Origin: an uncultured Litoreibacter sp.
GTDB lineage: Bacteria > Pseudomonadota > Alphaproteobacteria > Rhodobacterales > Rhodobacteraceae
NCBI GenBank assembly: GCA_938030665.1
Contig: CALHHY010000099.1
Span: 1 to 43,749 of the forward strand
Direction: 5' to 3'
DNA: 43,749 nt
How positions within the stretch are numbered: the first letter of the stretch is position 1; the number at the start of each line of letters is the position of its first letter. Of this stretch, positions 7,930-15,561 are shown piece by piece. Both the position numbers and the translations under genes were made by a program. The notes beneath the pieces were generated by a model, which had not been told where the DNA came from, searched no databases, and saw nothing but the letters and a program-made list of their open reading frames with translations.

Positions 7930-8958
7930 ATGTCTAACGTCACTCTTATCCCCGTTACGATCTCGGAAAATCCCGACAAGCGGCTTGATAAGGCATTGGC
8001 GCGCGACGTGCCAGTGGAGGCGAACCTGTCGCGCTCTCGCCTGGCGCGGCTCATTGCCGAGGGCGCGGTCAGGCGGGGTGGTGTCGCCGTGACGGACCAA
8101 AAGGCGCGGGTAAAGGCCGGAGAAGTCTACGAGATCACCGTTGCCGCATCAGAAGAGATCGACGCGCAGCCGGAGCATATCCCGCTGGACGTGATCTTTG
8201 AGGACGCGACGCTGATCGTCGTCAACAAGCCAGCGGGCATGGTCGTTCATCCCGCGCCGGGATCGCCCTCGGGCACCTTGGTCAACGCGCTGCTGCATCA
8301 TTGCGCCGACAGCCTGTCGGGCATTGGCGGGGCGAAACGGCCGGGCATAGTGCACCGGATCGACAAGGACACGTCCGGGCTGCTCGTCGTTGCGAAATCG
8401 GACGCGGCGCATCACGGGCTGGCCAAGCAGTTCGAAAAGCACACGGTGTCGCGCCATTACCGCGCAATTGCTTACGGCATGCCCGATGCCGCCGACCCGC
8501 GCCTGCGCGGGCTGCCGGGCGTGGATTTTGAAGCGGCGAACATTCTGCGCGTGAACGCCAACCTTGCGCGGCACAAGACAGACCGACAGAAGCAGGCCGT
8601 GGTCAAGAATACCGGTCGTCACGCCACAACGCGGGCGCGGGTGGTCGAGGGCTATGGCACGCCGCCCGTCGTCAGCCTGCTTGATTGCTGGCTGGAAACC
8701 GGGCGCACGCATCAAATCCGGGTGCATATGGCGCATGTCGGCCACGCGTTGATTGGTGATCCGGTCTATGGGGGGCGGCGGAAGCTGGCAAAATCCGCCC
8801 TGCCTGATGCCGCAATCGCGGCGATTGGCAATTTTCCGCGGCAGGCCCTGCATGCCGCGACGCTGGGGTTCGTGCATCCTGTCACCGGGCGGCAGATGGC
8901 GTTTGAGGCCGAGTTGCCTACCGATTTCGCGGAACTGATCGCAGCACTTGGTGGTTGA
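7930..8958 (+). CDS. RluA/RluD family 23S rRNA pseudouridine synthase
   Basis: The 342-residue protein has an N-terminal S4 RNA-binding domain (about residues 15-75) and a pseudouridine synthase domain. The catalytic motif is HRIDKDTSGLL with Asp145 as the nucleophile that converts uridine to pseudouridine in large-subunit rRNA. The segment GRTHQIRVH near the C-terminus is the conserved family signature. RluD-like length and S4 domain make helix 69 of 23S rRNA the likely target, but RluC-type targets cannot be excluded. The open frame is longer upstream; ATG at 7930 is chosen because MSNVTLIPVTISENPDKRLD is where family similarity starts. Only 19 bases separate it from the divergent DUF6476 start, and no strong ribosome binding site is present. 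Confidence 0.85.
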   Translation: MSNVTLIPVTISENPDKRLDKALARDVPVEANLSRSRLARLIAEGAVRRGGVAVTDQKARVKAGEVYEITVAASEEIDAQPEHIPLDVIFEDATLIVVNKPAGMVVHPAPGSPSGTLVNALLHHCADSLSGIGGAKRPGIVHRIDKDTSGLLVVAKSDAAHHGLAKQFEKHTVSRHYRAIAYGMPDAADPRLRGLPGVDFEAANILRVNANLARHKTDRQKQAVVKNTGRHATTRARVVEGYGTPPVVSLLDCWLETGRTHQIRVHMAHVGHALIGDPVYGGRRKLAKSALPDAAIAAIGNFPRQALHAATLGFVHPVTGRQMAFEAELPTDFAELIAALGG

Positions 8959-9073
8959 CCGCACATGGTCGTGACGGATCGTAACAAAGGCTTTTACCTG
9001 CATCTGCGCGCATTTACCTATTGTTAAGAACTGAGCGCGCACAAGCACGCACAGAAGACCTGCGCCATCTGAT

Positions 9074-9100
9074 CTTGAAATTGAACTGAACCGTTCATAT
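9074..9100 (+). promoter_or_regulatory. Heat-shock-type promoter candidate for rpoH
   Basis: CTTGAAA (9074-9080) is a perfect sigma-32 -35 element, followed after 12 bases by GTTCATAT (9093-9100), which matches the CCCCATNT -10 element at the CAT-T core. The spacing is within the usual 11-15 bases. The start codon of rpoH is 40 bases downstream. Inside the spacer lies a short dyad TGAAC-N6-GTTCA. This would let RpoH stimulate its own gene; a sigma-70 reading of the same bases is also possible. Confidence 0.42.
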
Positions 9101-9140
9101 TTCTAGAAAAAGAAACAAACATCATAGGGAGGACACACCG

Positions 9141-10037
9141 ATGTCCAATTACGCAAATCTTCCCGCACCAAGCCCGGAACAGGGTTTGAACCGCTATATG
9201 CAGGAAATTCGTAAGTTTCCCATGCTGGAACACGAAGAGGAATACATGCTGGCCAAGCGCTGGGTCGAGGAAGGAGACACCGAGGCCGCGCATAAAATGG
9301 TGACATCGCATTTGCGGCTCGCCGCCAAAATCGCCATGGGCTATCGCGGCTACGGGTTGCCGACCGCTGAGGTGATCTCGGAAGCAAATGTGGGCCTGAT
9401 GCAGGCGGTCAAAAAGTTTGACCCTGAAAAGGGCTTCCGTTTGGCCACTTATGCGATGTGGTGGATCCGCGCCTCCATTCAGGAATATGTGCTGCGCAGT
9501 TGGTCGATGGTCAAACTTGGCACCACGTCTGCGCAGAAAAAGCTGTTTTTCAATCTGCGCAAGGCCAAGAACCGCATTGGCGCGCTGGAAGACGGCGACC
9601 TGCGGCCTGAAAACGTCGCACGCATCGCTAATGATCTGAATGTCACCGAGGAAGAGGTGATTTCCATGAATCGGCGCATGTCGGGTGGGGATGCATCCTT
9701 GAACGCTGTGATTTCGGCGGACGGCGAAGGTGCCACGCAATGGCAGGATTGGCTTGAGGACGAGGATGCCGATCAGGCCGGCGATTACGAGGCCAAGGAC
9801 GAGCTTGAGACCCGTCGGGAGCTGTTGTCAGAGGCCATGGACGTGCTCAATGACCGTGAGAAGGACATCTTGATGCAGCGCCGCCTGTCGGAAGAGACGG
9901 TCACGCTTGAGGATCTGTCAGGCCAGTACGATGTCAGCCGCGAACGCATCCGCCAGATCGAGGTGCGCGCCTTCGAGAAGCTGCAAAAACGCATGCGCGA
10001 GCTGGCGAAAGAGCGGGGGATGCTGGCGACAGCCTGA
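9141..10037 (+). CDS. rpoH: RNA polymerase sigma factor RpoH (sigma-32)
   Basis: The 298-residue protein is a full-length heat-shock sigma factor that directs RNA polymerase to chaperone and protease promoters. It has region 2 with the recognition segment RLATYAMWWIRASIQEYVLRSWSMVK, the RpoH box region with QKKLFFNLR that distinguishes RpoH from other sigma-70 proteins, and region 4 with the helix-turn-helix SRERIRQIEVRAFEKLQKRM. Rhodobacteraceae usually carry two copies (RpoHI, RpoHII) and I cannot tell which this is with certainty. The start has a strong AGGGAGG site 9 bases upstream. It lies downstream of the pseudouridine synthase gene with its own promoter candidate, and it ends in a clear terminator. 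Confidence 0.95.
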   Translation: MSNYANLPAPSPEQGLNRYMQEIRKFPMLEHEEEYMLAKRWVEEGDTEAAHKMVTSHLRLAAKIAMGYRGYGLPTAEVISEANVGLMQAVKKFDPEKGFRLATYAMWWIRASIQEYVLRSWSMVKLGTTSAQKKLFFNLRKAKNRIGALEDGDLRPENVARIANDLNVTEEEVISMNRRMSGGDASLNAVISADGEGATQWQDWLEDEDADQAGDYEAKDELETRRELLSEAMDVLNDREKDILMQRRLSEETVTLEDLSGQYDVSRERIRQIEVRAFEKLQKRMRELAKERGMLATA

Positions 10038-10063
10038 TCACCGTCCAACCCAAGAAATGTAAG

Positions 10064-10091
10064 AAGCCCGCCCAACCCGGCGGGCTTTTTT
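10064..10091 (+). terminator. Rho-independent terminator of rpoH
   Basis: AAGCCCGCC (10064-10072) and GGCGGGCTT (10079-10087) form a 9-bp stem with the loop CAACCC, followed by a run of six T ending at 10091. It lies 26 bases after the rpoH stop. Confidence 0.92.
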
Positions 10092-10160
10092 GTGGGAAGA
10101 AGGATCGTATTGAGCGTGCTGGCCCAAATTTTCGCCGCATTAGCCGAGTAGGTCGGCGGT

Positions 10161-10388
10161 ATGGATTTTCCGAACGATTTCCTCCGCGCGCTGCAGGATT
10201 TGCAACTGGGGCATTTCCTGCCCGTGGCTTTGGTTGCGCTGATTGTCGTCCCGATCATGATCCGCAATTGCCGCCACGGCAAAACCCGTTATATGCGCGG
10301 CGCAGATGGCAAGATGACCAAGGTCAGCGGGAAAGGCTCTGGTGCGCGGCTTGTTCCTCCGCGCCGCCCGGATGCCGATGACCACTAG
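10161..10388 (+). CDS. Small hypothetical membrane protein
   Basis: A 75-residue frame with one hydrophobic segment at about residues 18-34 (HFLPVALVALIVVPIMI) and a strongly basic, cytoplasm-like tail. I do not recognise a family. AGG in GTAGGTCGG lies about 11 bases upstream. It follows the rpoH terminator and precedes the oxidoreductase gene in the same direction by 60 bases, so it may be expressed alone or with it. A minus-strand frame covers the same bases, but its Arg- and Cys-rich composition argues against it. Confidence 0.5.
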   Translation: MDFPNDFLRALQDLQLGHFLPVALVALIVVPIMIRNCRHGKTRYMRGADGKMTKVSGKGSGARLVPPRRPDADDH

Positions 10389-10448
10389 ACACCGGCAAGC
10401 ACCTGGGCGCACGATAGATGTAGTAACGTGACAGGGCAGGGGGCGGAG

Positions 10449-11435
10449 ATGGCACCGGTCAATTGGGGTATTCTGGGGGCCGCGGAGTTCGCGCGCAAAC
10501 ACATGGCACCGGCTATTCACGCCGCACAAGGCGCGCGGCTGGCGGGGGTGGCGTCCCGCTCCGGCGATATCTCGGCCTTTCAGGCCTTTGCGCCAGATTG
10601 TGCAGGCTATGACAGCTACGAGGCGCTTTTGGCGGACTCTGCGATTGACGCGGTCTATATCCCGCTGCCCAACCACCTGCATGTCGAATGGTGCCTGAAG
10701 GCGCTAGAGGCGGGCAAGCATGTACTTTGCGAAAAACCTCTGGCGATGAAGGCATCCGAGTTTGGCGCAGTGATTGCTGCGCGCGACGCGACGGGGCTGC
10801 TTTGCGCCGAGGCCTACATGATCCTTCACCACCCGCAATGGCAGCGCGCCCGCCAGATCGTGCAATCGGGCGGTATCGGGGACCTGGTGCTGGTGGACGC
10901 GGTGTTCAGCTATGACAACGGGGCAGATACGGACAATATTCGCAACCGTCCCGAGACCGGCGGCGGCGGCCTGCCCGATATCGGCGTCTATACGTTCGGG
11001 TCAGTGCGATTTGTGACGGGGGAGGAACCCGTGACGCTGGACGCCCAGATCACGTGGGAGAACGGGGTGGATGTCTTCGCCCATGTCACCGGTGATTTTC
11101 CGTCCTTCCGCTACTCCTCGGTCACGTCAATGCGGATGCATCCAAGGCAGGAGGTGACATTTCACGGCCGCAACGGGGTGCTGAAGCTGACGGCCCCGTT
11201 CAATCCCGGCGTTTTCGACCAGGCAGAGATTGCTTGGCAGCGCAATGTGCATTCAGGCGACAAACCTGCCAGCGTCACGGTCGAGCGCTTTGTGGGCGTA
11301 AACCATTACGTGCTGCAGGTGGAGGCGTTCTGCCGCGCCGTCCGGGAGGGGACCGAATACCCCGCGACGCTTGAATTCGCCAAGGGCACGCAGGCGATGA
11401 TTGACCGGGTTTTCGAGGCTGCCAAGGCTCCCTGA
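10449..11435 (+). CDS. Gfo/Idh/MocA family NAD(P)-dependent oxidoreductase
   Basis: The 328-residue protein has an N-terminal Rossmann fold with the glycine-containing start NWGILGAAEFARKH, the family signature CEKPLAMK (Lys of EKP is the conserved catalytic-site residue), and a C-terminal alpha/beta domain. The segment GGGGLPDIGVYTFGSVRF places it close to the dihydrodiol dehydrogenase-like group that oxidises sugars or diols. The exact substrate is not readable. A GTG start at 10428 would add seven residues; ATG at 10449 is preferred because GGGGGCGGAG lies directly before it and the family N-terminus starts there. No linked pathway genes are seen. Confidence 0.82.
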   Translation: MAPVNWGILGAAEFARKHMAPAIHAAQGARLAGVASRSGDISAFQAFAPDCAGYDSYEALLADSAIDAVYIPLPNHLHVEWCLKALEAGKHVLCEKPLAMKASEFGAVIAARDATGLLCAEAYMILHHPQWQRARQIVQSGGIGDLVLVDAVFSYDNGADTDNIRNRPETGGGGLPDIGVYTFGSVRFVTGEEPVTLDAQITWENGVDVFAHVTGDFPSFRYSSVTSMRMHPRQEVTFHGRNGVLKLTAPFNPGVFDQAEIAWQRNVHSGDKPASVTVERFVGVNHYVLQVEAFCRAVREGTEYPATLEFAKGTQAMIDRVFEAAKAP

Positions 11436-11525
11436 ACGGACGCGGTTGACAGCTTTACCCCTCAAATCCTAGGCTATAGCTGTTCGTCATATTTCGGCGG
11501 ACATGTATATTATTAGGATTGATTT

Positions 11526-12170
11526 ATGCTTTTTGAAATTGACGACTGGGCGCGTTACGCCCAGAAACAGCGCCGTTTCAGCTACAATAACAGCTTTTAC
11601 GGGGACCCCCAGATCACGCACAAAGTGTCAAAGTCCTTCAAGGGCAGCTATCGGCAGGACCGCAACAGAACCCAATGTGAAAGCCCGGTCGCTTGCGCAC
11701 ATCTGCATTTTCCGGGGGCTTTCCACTGCAACTCCCTCGAAAGCGCGGAGTGCGACAGCGAGTATAGCCGCAAGATCATTAGGGGCCGGGTGAAGGCGGG
11801 ATATCAAGCGACGTTTGGCCATGACGAACCCGATCCCAAGTTAAAGCCGCATGAACAACGCGGCTATTTCTTTGGTGGTTTTGTGCTGGAGCGGGACGAC
11901 CAAAAAGTCGTCCAAGGCGTCATGGATGGCAATTGCAACATCGGTATCGTTCGGGACCCCTTGGGCAAGCCAGTTGAGAAATGCCACCACACGGGCCGCT
12001 GGTATGGGCGCATCCATGCCGCCGTCCGGCTGCCCGAAGGCGAGAAGGGCTTTTTGACCGCGAGCGTGGCAATCGACGTGCATTACGACGACAGTCCCAG
12101 CTATTTGAGCACGGAGTTTGTGGGCACAATCGAAGGCATGCTGATCCGCGAGTGCCTGAAAGCCGCATAA
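11526..12170 (+). CDS. Hypothetical protein, no family recognised
   Basis: The 214-residue frame has no signal peptide, no membrane segment and no motif I can name. It contains several cysteines clustered early (CESPVACAHLHFPGAFHCNS, then SAEC) and tyrosine- and glycine-rich strands, and looks like a soluble beta-rich protein. An AGGA site about 9 bases upstream supports the ATG at 11526. The upstream 60 bases are AT-rich and codon use has more A and T in the third position than neighbours, which may mean transfer or low expression. A 10-bp hairpin and the dispersed repeat follow its stop. Confidence 0.65.
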   Translation: MLFEIDDWARYAQKQRRFSYNNSFYGDPQITHKVSKSFKGSYRQDRNRTQCESPVACAHLHFPGAFHCNSLESAECDSEYSRKIIRGRVKAGYQATFGHDEPDPKLKPHEQRGYFFGGFVLERDDQKVVQGVMDGNCNIGIVRDPLGKPVEKCHHTGRWYGRIHAAVRLPEGEKGFLTASVAIDVHYDDSPSYLSTEFVGTIEGMLIRECLKAA

Positions 12171-12181
12171 CCGGCTAAGCT

Positions 12182-12280
12182 TCGGCGCGCCTTTTCTTCT
12201 GGCGCGCCGACCCGCTTGGGGCTCTGCCCCGCTCCCTCCGGTCGCCCCCCGGAGTATTTCTGAAGCAATGATGAGGGGCG
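12182..12280. repeat. Dispersed intergenic repeat, copy 2, with 10-bp hairpin
   Basis: A perfect 10-bp stem, TCGGCGCGCC (12182-12191) with GGCGCGCCGA (12201-12210), loop TTTTCTTCT, is followed by GGGGC-TCT-GCCCC (12218-12230) and the core CCCCCGGAGTATTTCTGAAG from 12246, ending in CAATGATGAGGG. The core is the same as at 6246-6277 except for one base. This copy too lies between converging gene ends (the hypothetical gene and pepF). No T-run follows the first stem on the plus strand. Confidence 0.65.
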
Positions 12281-12296
12281 GTTGCCGGTGTGCGGC

Positions 12297-14138
12297 TTAG
12301 CCCTCCATCGCTTCCAGCTCGTCGATCATGCCGGAAATCATGCTGAGGCCCTTGTCCCAGAATGTTGGGTCTGAGGCATCAAGGCCGAAGGGGGCGAGCA
12401 GTTCTTTGTGGTGCTTGGAGCCGCCCGCTTTCAGCATGTCGAAATATTTCTCCTGAAAATCGGCGTCGCCTTCCTCGTAGACGGCGTAAAGCGCGTTCAC
12501 CAGCCCGTCGCCAAACGCATAGGCATAGACGTAAAAGGGCGAGTGAACGAAATGCGGTATGTAGGACCAGAAGGTCTCGTACCCCTCCATGAACTCAAAG
12601 GCGGGGCCGAGGCTTTCGGCCTGGACCGACATCCAGAGCGCATTGATATCGTCGGGGGTCAGCTCCCCGGCGCTTCGTGCCTCGTGCAGCTTGCATTCGA
12701 AATCGTAGAACGCGATCTGGCGCACCACGGTGTTGATCATGTCCTCGACCTTGCCCGCCAGAAGGACCTTGCGCTGCTCCGTCGTCTCGGCAGCGGCGAG
12801 GAGTTTGCGGAATGTCAGCATTTCGCCGAAGACCGAGGCGGTTTCGGCCAATGTCAGCGGGGTGGAGGAAAGAAGCTCCCCCTGACCGGCGGCCAGCACC
12901 TGATGTACGCCGTGGCCCAGCTCATGCGCAAGGGTCATGACGTCGCGCGGTTTGCCAAGGTAGTTCAGCATCACATAAGGATGCACCTCGGTCACCGTGG
13001 GATGGGCGAAGGCACCAGGCGCTTTGCCGGGTTTGACGGCGGCATCAATCCAGCCTTCGGTAAAGAAAGGCTTCGCGATCTCGGCCATCTCGGGCGCGAA
13101 ATCGGCATAGGCCTCCATCACGGTGGCTTGCGCGCGGTCCCAGCCGACCAGCGTCGGGTCCTCCATCGGCAGGGGCGCGTTGCGGTCCCAGACCTGCATC
13201 ACGTCCAAGCCCAACCACTTGCGCTTCAGCTCATAATAGCGGTGCGAGAGCTTCGGGTAGGCCTCCACCACCGCGTTGCGCAGCGCCTCGACCACCTCCG
13301 GTTCCACATGGTTGGACAGGTGACGGCCGGTTTGCGGGGTCTCCATGCCGCGCCAGCGATCCTCGATCTCCTTCTCCTTGGCGAGCGTGTTGTGAACGCG
13401 GGCAAAGAGCTTGACGTTTTCGCCGAAAACCTTGGCCAGCTCCCGCGCGCCAAGCTCCCGCCGCTCGCGGTCGGGGTCCGTCAGCAGGTTCAGCGTGCCC
13501 TCGATATTCAGCTCTTCGTCGTCAATATCAAAGGTTAGCCCGGCGATGGTCTCGTCAAACAGCCGGTTCCAGGCGGCGGCGCCGACGGTGGACTGGTCAT
13601 GCAGGAATTTCTCAAGCTCGTCTGACAGCTGGTAGGGCTTCATCGCGCGCAAGCGGTCAAATACCGGCCGGTAGCGGGCCAGATCCGCGTTGTCGTCAAA
13701 CCAGCCTGAGATCACCGCGTCATCGATGCGGTTCAGCTCCAGCGAGTAGAAGACCAGCGGGGTCGTGAATGTGGTGATCTTGTCCTGCGCATTGGCCATG
13801 AATTGCGCGCGTTCCGCATCCGTCGTGTTCTGGTAGTAGCGCAAACCGGCAAAGGACATCATGCGGCCCGCGATGATGTCGATCTTCTCGTAGCGCAGCA
13901 CGCAATCAAGCATCCCTGCCGCGTCAAGCCTGGCCATCTTGCCTTCGTAATCCGCGGCGAAATCGGCGCAGGCTTTCTCCAGCCAGTCCATGTCGCGCTT
14001 GAATTCCTTGGCATCGGGGGAGGCGTAGAGGTCGGTCAGATCCCATTCAGGCAGCTTGCCCAGATCATCGCCGCCGCCGCTGGCATCTTGCGCGTCGCGC
14101 GGAAACGAAAGCGGGGCGTGGCGGAGGGGGTGAAGCAT
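12297..14138 (-). CDS. pepF: M3 family oligoendopeptidase F
   Basis: The 613-residue cytoplasmic metallopeptidase degrades short peptides. The zinc site is HELGH at residues 405-409 (MTLAHELGHGVHQ), with the second-half glutamate in ETASVFGEML, as in the M3B clade. The length agrees with the PepF family. The N-terminal 30 residues are variable. AAAGGA precedes ATG at 14136-14138. The downstream end faces the hypothetical gene across the dispersed repeat, and upstream there is a 78-base gap to the MAPEG gene, so an independent promoter is likely. Confidence 0.93.
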   Translation of the reverse strand: MLHPLRHAPLSFPRDAQDASGGGDDLGKLPEWDLTDLYASPDAKEFKRDMDWLEKACADFAADYEGKMARLDAAGMLDCVLRYEKIDIIAGRMMSFAGLRYYQNTTDAERAQFMANAQDKITTFTTPLVFYSLELNRIDDAVISGWFDDNADLARYRPVFDRLRAMKPYQLSDELEKFLHDQSTVGAAAWNRLFDETIAGLTFDIDDEELNIEGTLNLLTDPDRERRELGARELAKVFGENVKLFARVHNTLAKEKEIEDRWRGMETPQTGRHLSNHVEPEVVEALRNAVVEAYPKLSHRYYELKRKWLGLDVMQVWDRNAPLPMEDPTLVGWDRAQATVMEAYADFAPEMAEIAKPFFTEGWIDAAVKPGKAPGAFAHPTVTEVHPYVMLNYLGKPRDVMTLAHELGHGVHQVLAAGQGELLSSTPLTLAETASVFGEMLTFRKLLAAAETTEQRKVLLAGKVEDMINTVVRQIAFYDFECKLHEARSAGELTPDDINALWMSVQAESLGPAFEFMEGYETFWSYIPHFVHSPFYVYAYAFGDGLVNALYAVYEEGDADFQEKYFDMLKAGGSKHHKELLAPFGLDASDPTFWDKGLSMISGMIDELEAMEG

Positions 14139-14216
14139 GGGGCGCGTCCTTTTGAAAAGCGGGGGCTGTTGGCATGCAACCTATGCCGCGTGCCGCCCAG
14201 TCTCAAGCGGGGCGCC

Positions 14217-14603
14217 TTAAAATACCGCGTGTGCCAGTAGGCCAGTCGCCATGAGGGCAATCAACCCGAAGGTCGTCCCCATTGTCAGCCGGCGCATGGA
14301 AAGCGGCTCCGGCGTCTGGCTGATAAAATAGGCGTGGCCCAGCCGGCTGGCGACAATCGCCAGACCAAGAAGATGGCAGACCCACACGGGCGCGCCTTGC
14401 AGTTCGGTCACGGTAAGCAGGATCATCAAAAGCGGCGCGTATTCGGCGAAATTGCCATGCGCGCGGATACGCTTTTGCAGCTCCTTGTCCCCGGCATCAC
14501 CCAAAGCAGCCTTCGCCGCGTAGCGTTGCCGGATGACGCGCAGGGCCAGCGTGATATAGATCAGGCTGGCAAGCGCGATATAGATGGGGGCGGCGGCAAG
14601 CAT
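14217..14603 (-). CDS. MAPEG family membrane protein
   Basis: The 128-residue protein has four hydrophobic segments and the MAPEG pattern (RIRAHGNFAEYAPLLMILL, with the conserved Arg/His/Asn-Glu), a family of glutathione- and eicosanoid-related membrane proteins; bacterial members are usually of unknown substrate. The longer frame from 14720 is rejected because MLAAAPIYIALASLIYITLALR is the family start and AGGAG lies 9 bases upstream, overlapping the stop of the metallophosphoesterase gene. The two are therefore likely cotranscribed. Confidence 0.82.
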   Translation of the reverse strand: MLAAAPIYIALASLIYITLALRVIRQRYAAKAALGDAGDKELQKRIRAHGNFAEYAPLLMILLTVTELQGAPVWVCHLLGLAIVASRLGHAYFISQTPEPLSMRRLTMGTTFGLIALMATGLLAHAVF

Positions 14604-14613
14604 CAGGGCGCTC

Positions 14614-15429
14614 CTATTTAGAACCCAGATCGTGGCGGGTTGCCGCGCTGGCCGCAATCGCAAAATCCTCGCTATAGACGACAAAGCCCGCAGCGCTGGC
14701 CAGCACAATTCCGTAGGCACCCGGCTCGTCCACCGATTGGCTGCTGCCCTCCACCCCCAGGCTCATCGGGTGTTGGTGGCAGGGACTTTTAAAGATGGTG
14801 AAGCCCACCCCGCGCGCGGTGCCGGAGATCGTGCGGTGGACATGGCCGCATAGCAGATGCACCGGGGCCGTATAGGCCGCGAGGCGGTCATAAAGCGCGT
14901 CGGGGTTTTGCAGGGCAATCCGGTCCATACCGGTCAGGCCCGTGACCAGCGGGGGGTGGTGCATGGCAAGGGCCACGGGTTTGCCGCCAGCCCAGGTCAG
15001 CGCCTGATCCAGCCAATCCAGCCGCGCACGACAAAGCCGGCCCGCGTGCTTTGGTTCGACATCCGGGTCGGTTGTGTCCAACGTGATGAGGCAGCTGTCG
15101 CCCAGATCAAGCATCGCTTGCACATGCCCCGCGGAGGTCACCGGCGCTTGCGGGAAATGGCGGATGAAATTGGCGCGGTTGTCGTGGTTGCCCAGCAGGT
15201 GGGTGACGGGCATGGAGGCGGGGGAGAGCAACTCCTGCAGCTCGCGATATTGCACGCTTCTGCCGTGATGCGTCAGGTCGCCTAGCAAGACCAGATGATC
15301 GGCGTCAGCGTGATGGGCCAGAGCGTGGGAAAGCCCCTCCCGGAAGCGCGCCGCTGGGTCCAGCCCGATGATCCGCCCGCCATCCCCAAGCAGGTGAATG
15401 TCGCTGAATATTAGCAGTTTCTGTGCCAA
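14614..15429 (-). CDS. Calcineurin-like metallophosphoesterase (CpdA-like)
   Basis: The 271-residue cytoplasmic protein has all the metal-binding motifs of the family: FSDIHLLG, GDLTHHG, GNHDNR, MHHPPL and CGHVHR in that order, as in 3',5'-cyclic nucleotide phosphodiesterases such as CpdA. Cyclic AMP is the probable substrate but is not proved by the sequence. The start is TTG at 15427-15429, giving MAQKLLIFSDIHL with GGAAAGGGG about 7 bases upstream. The longest frame begins at GTG 15465 and adds 12 residues (VPSQHDRERGSP), which look less like coding. Its stop overlaps the ribosome binding site of the MAPEG gene. Confidence 0.82.
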   Translation of the reverse strand: MAQKLLIFSDIHLLGDGGRIIGLDPAARFREGLSHALAHHADADHLVLLGDLTHHGRSVQYRELQELLSPASMPVTHLLGNHDNRANFIRHFPQAPVTSAGHVQAMLDLGDSCLITLDTTDPDVEPKHAGRLCRARLDWLDQALTWAGGKPVALAMHHPPLVTGLTGMDRIALQNPDALYDRLAAYTAPVHLLCGHVHRTISGTARGVGFTIFKSPCHQHPMSLGVEGSSQSVDEPGAYGIVLASAAGFVVYSEDFAIAASAATRHDLGSK

Positions 15430-15561
15430 GGGACTGCCCCTTTCCCGGTCGTGCTGCGAGGGCACGGCGTACCCACCCTGTGGTATGACCGAGACAAACC
15501 ATTTTGGAGATCAGGGCTCAAGTAAGGCCGGCCCCATCGGATCAGATGCAGCACGCGCGGA

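Noticed and set aside
12182-12210. 10-bp hairpin as a standard terminator
   Set aside because: No T-run follows on the plus strand and the minus-strand side is followed by AGCTTAGCC, so it is listed only as part of the repeat unit.
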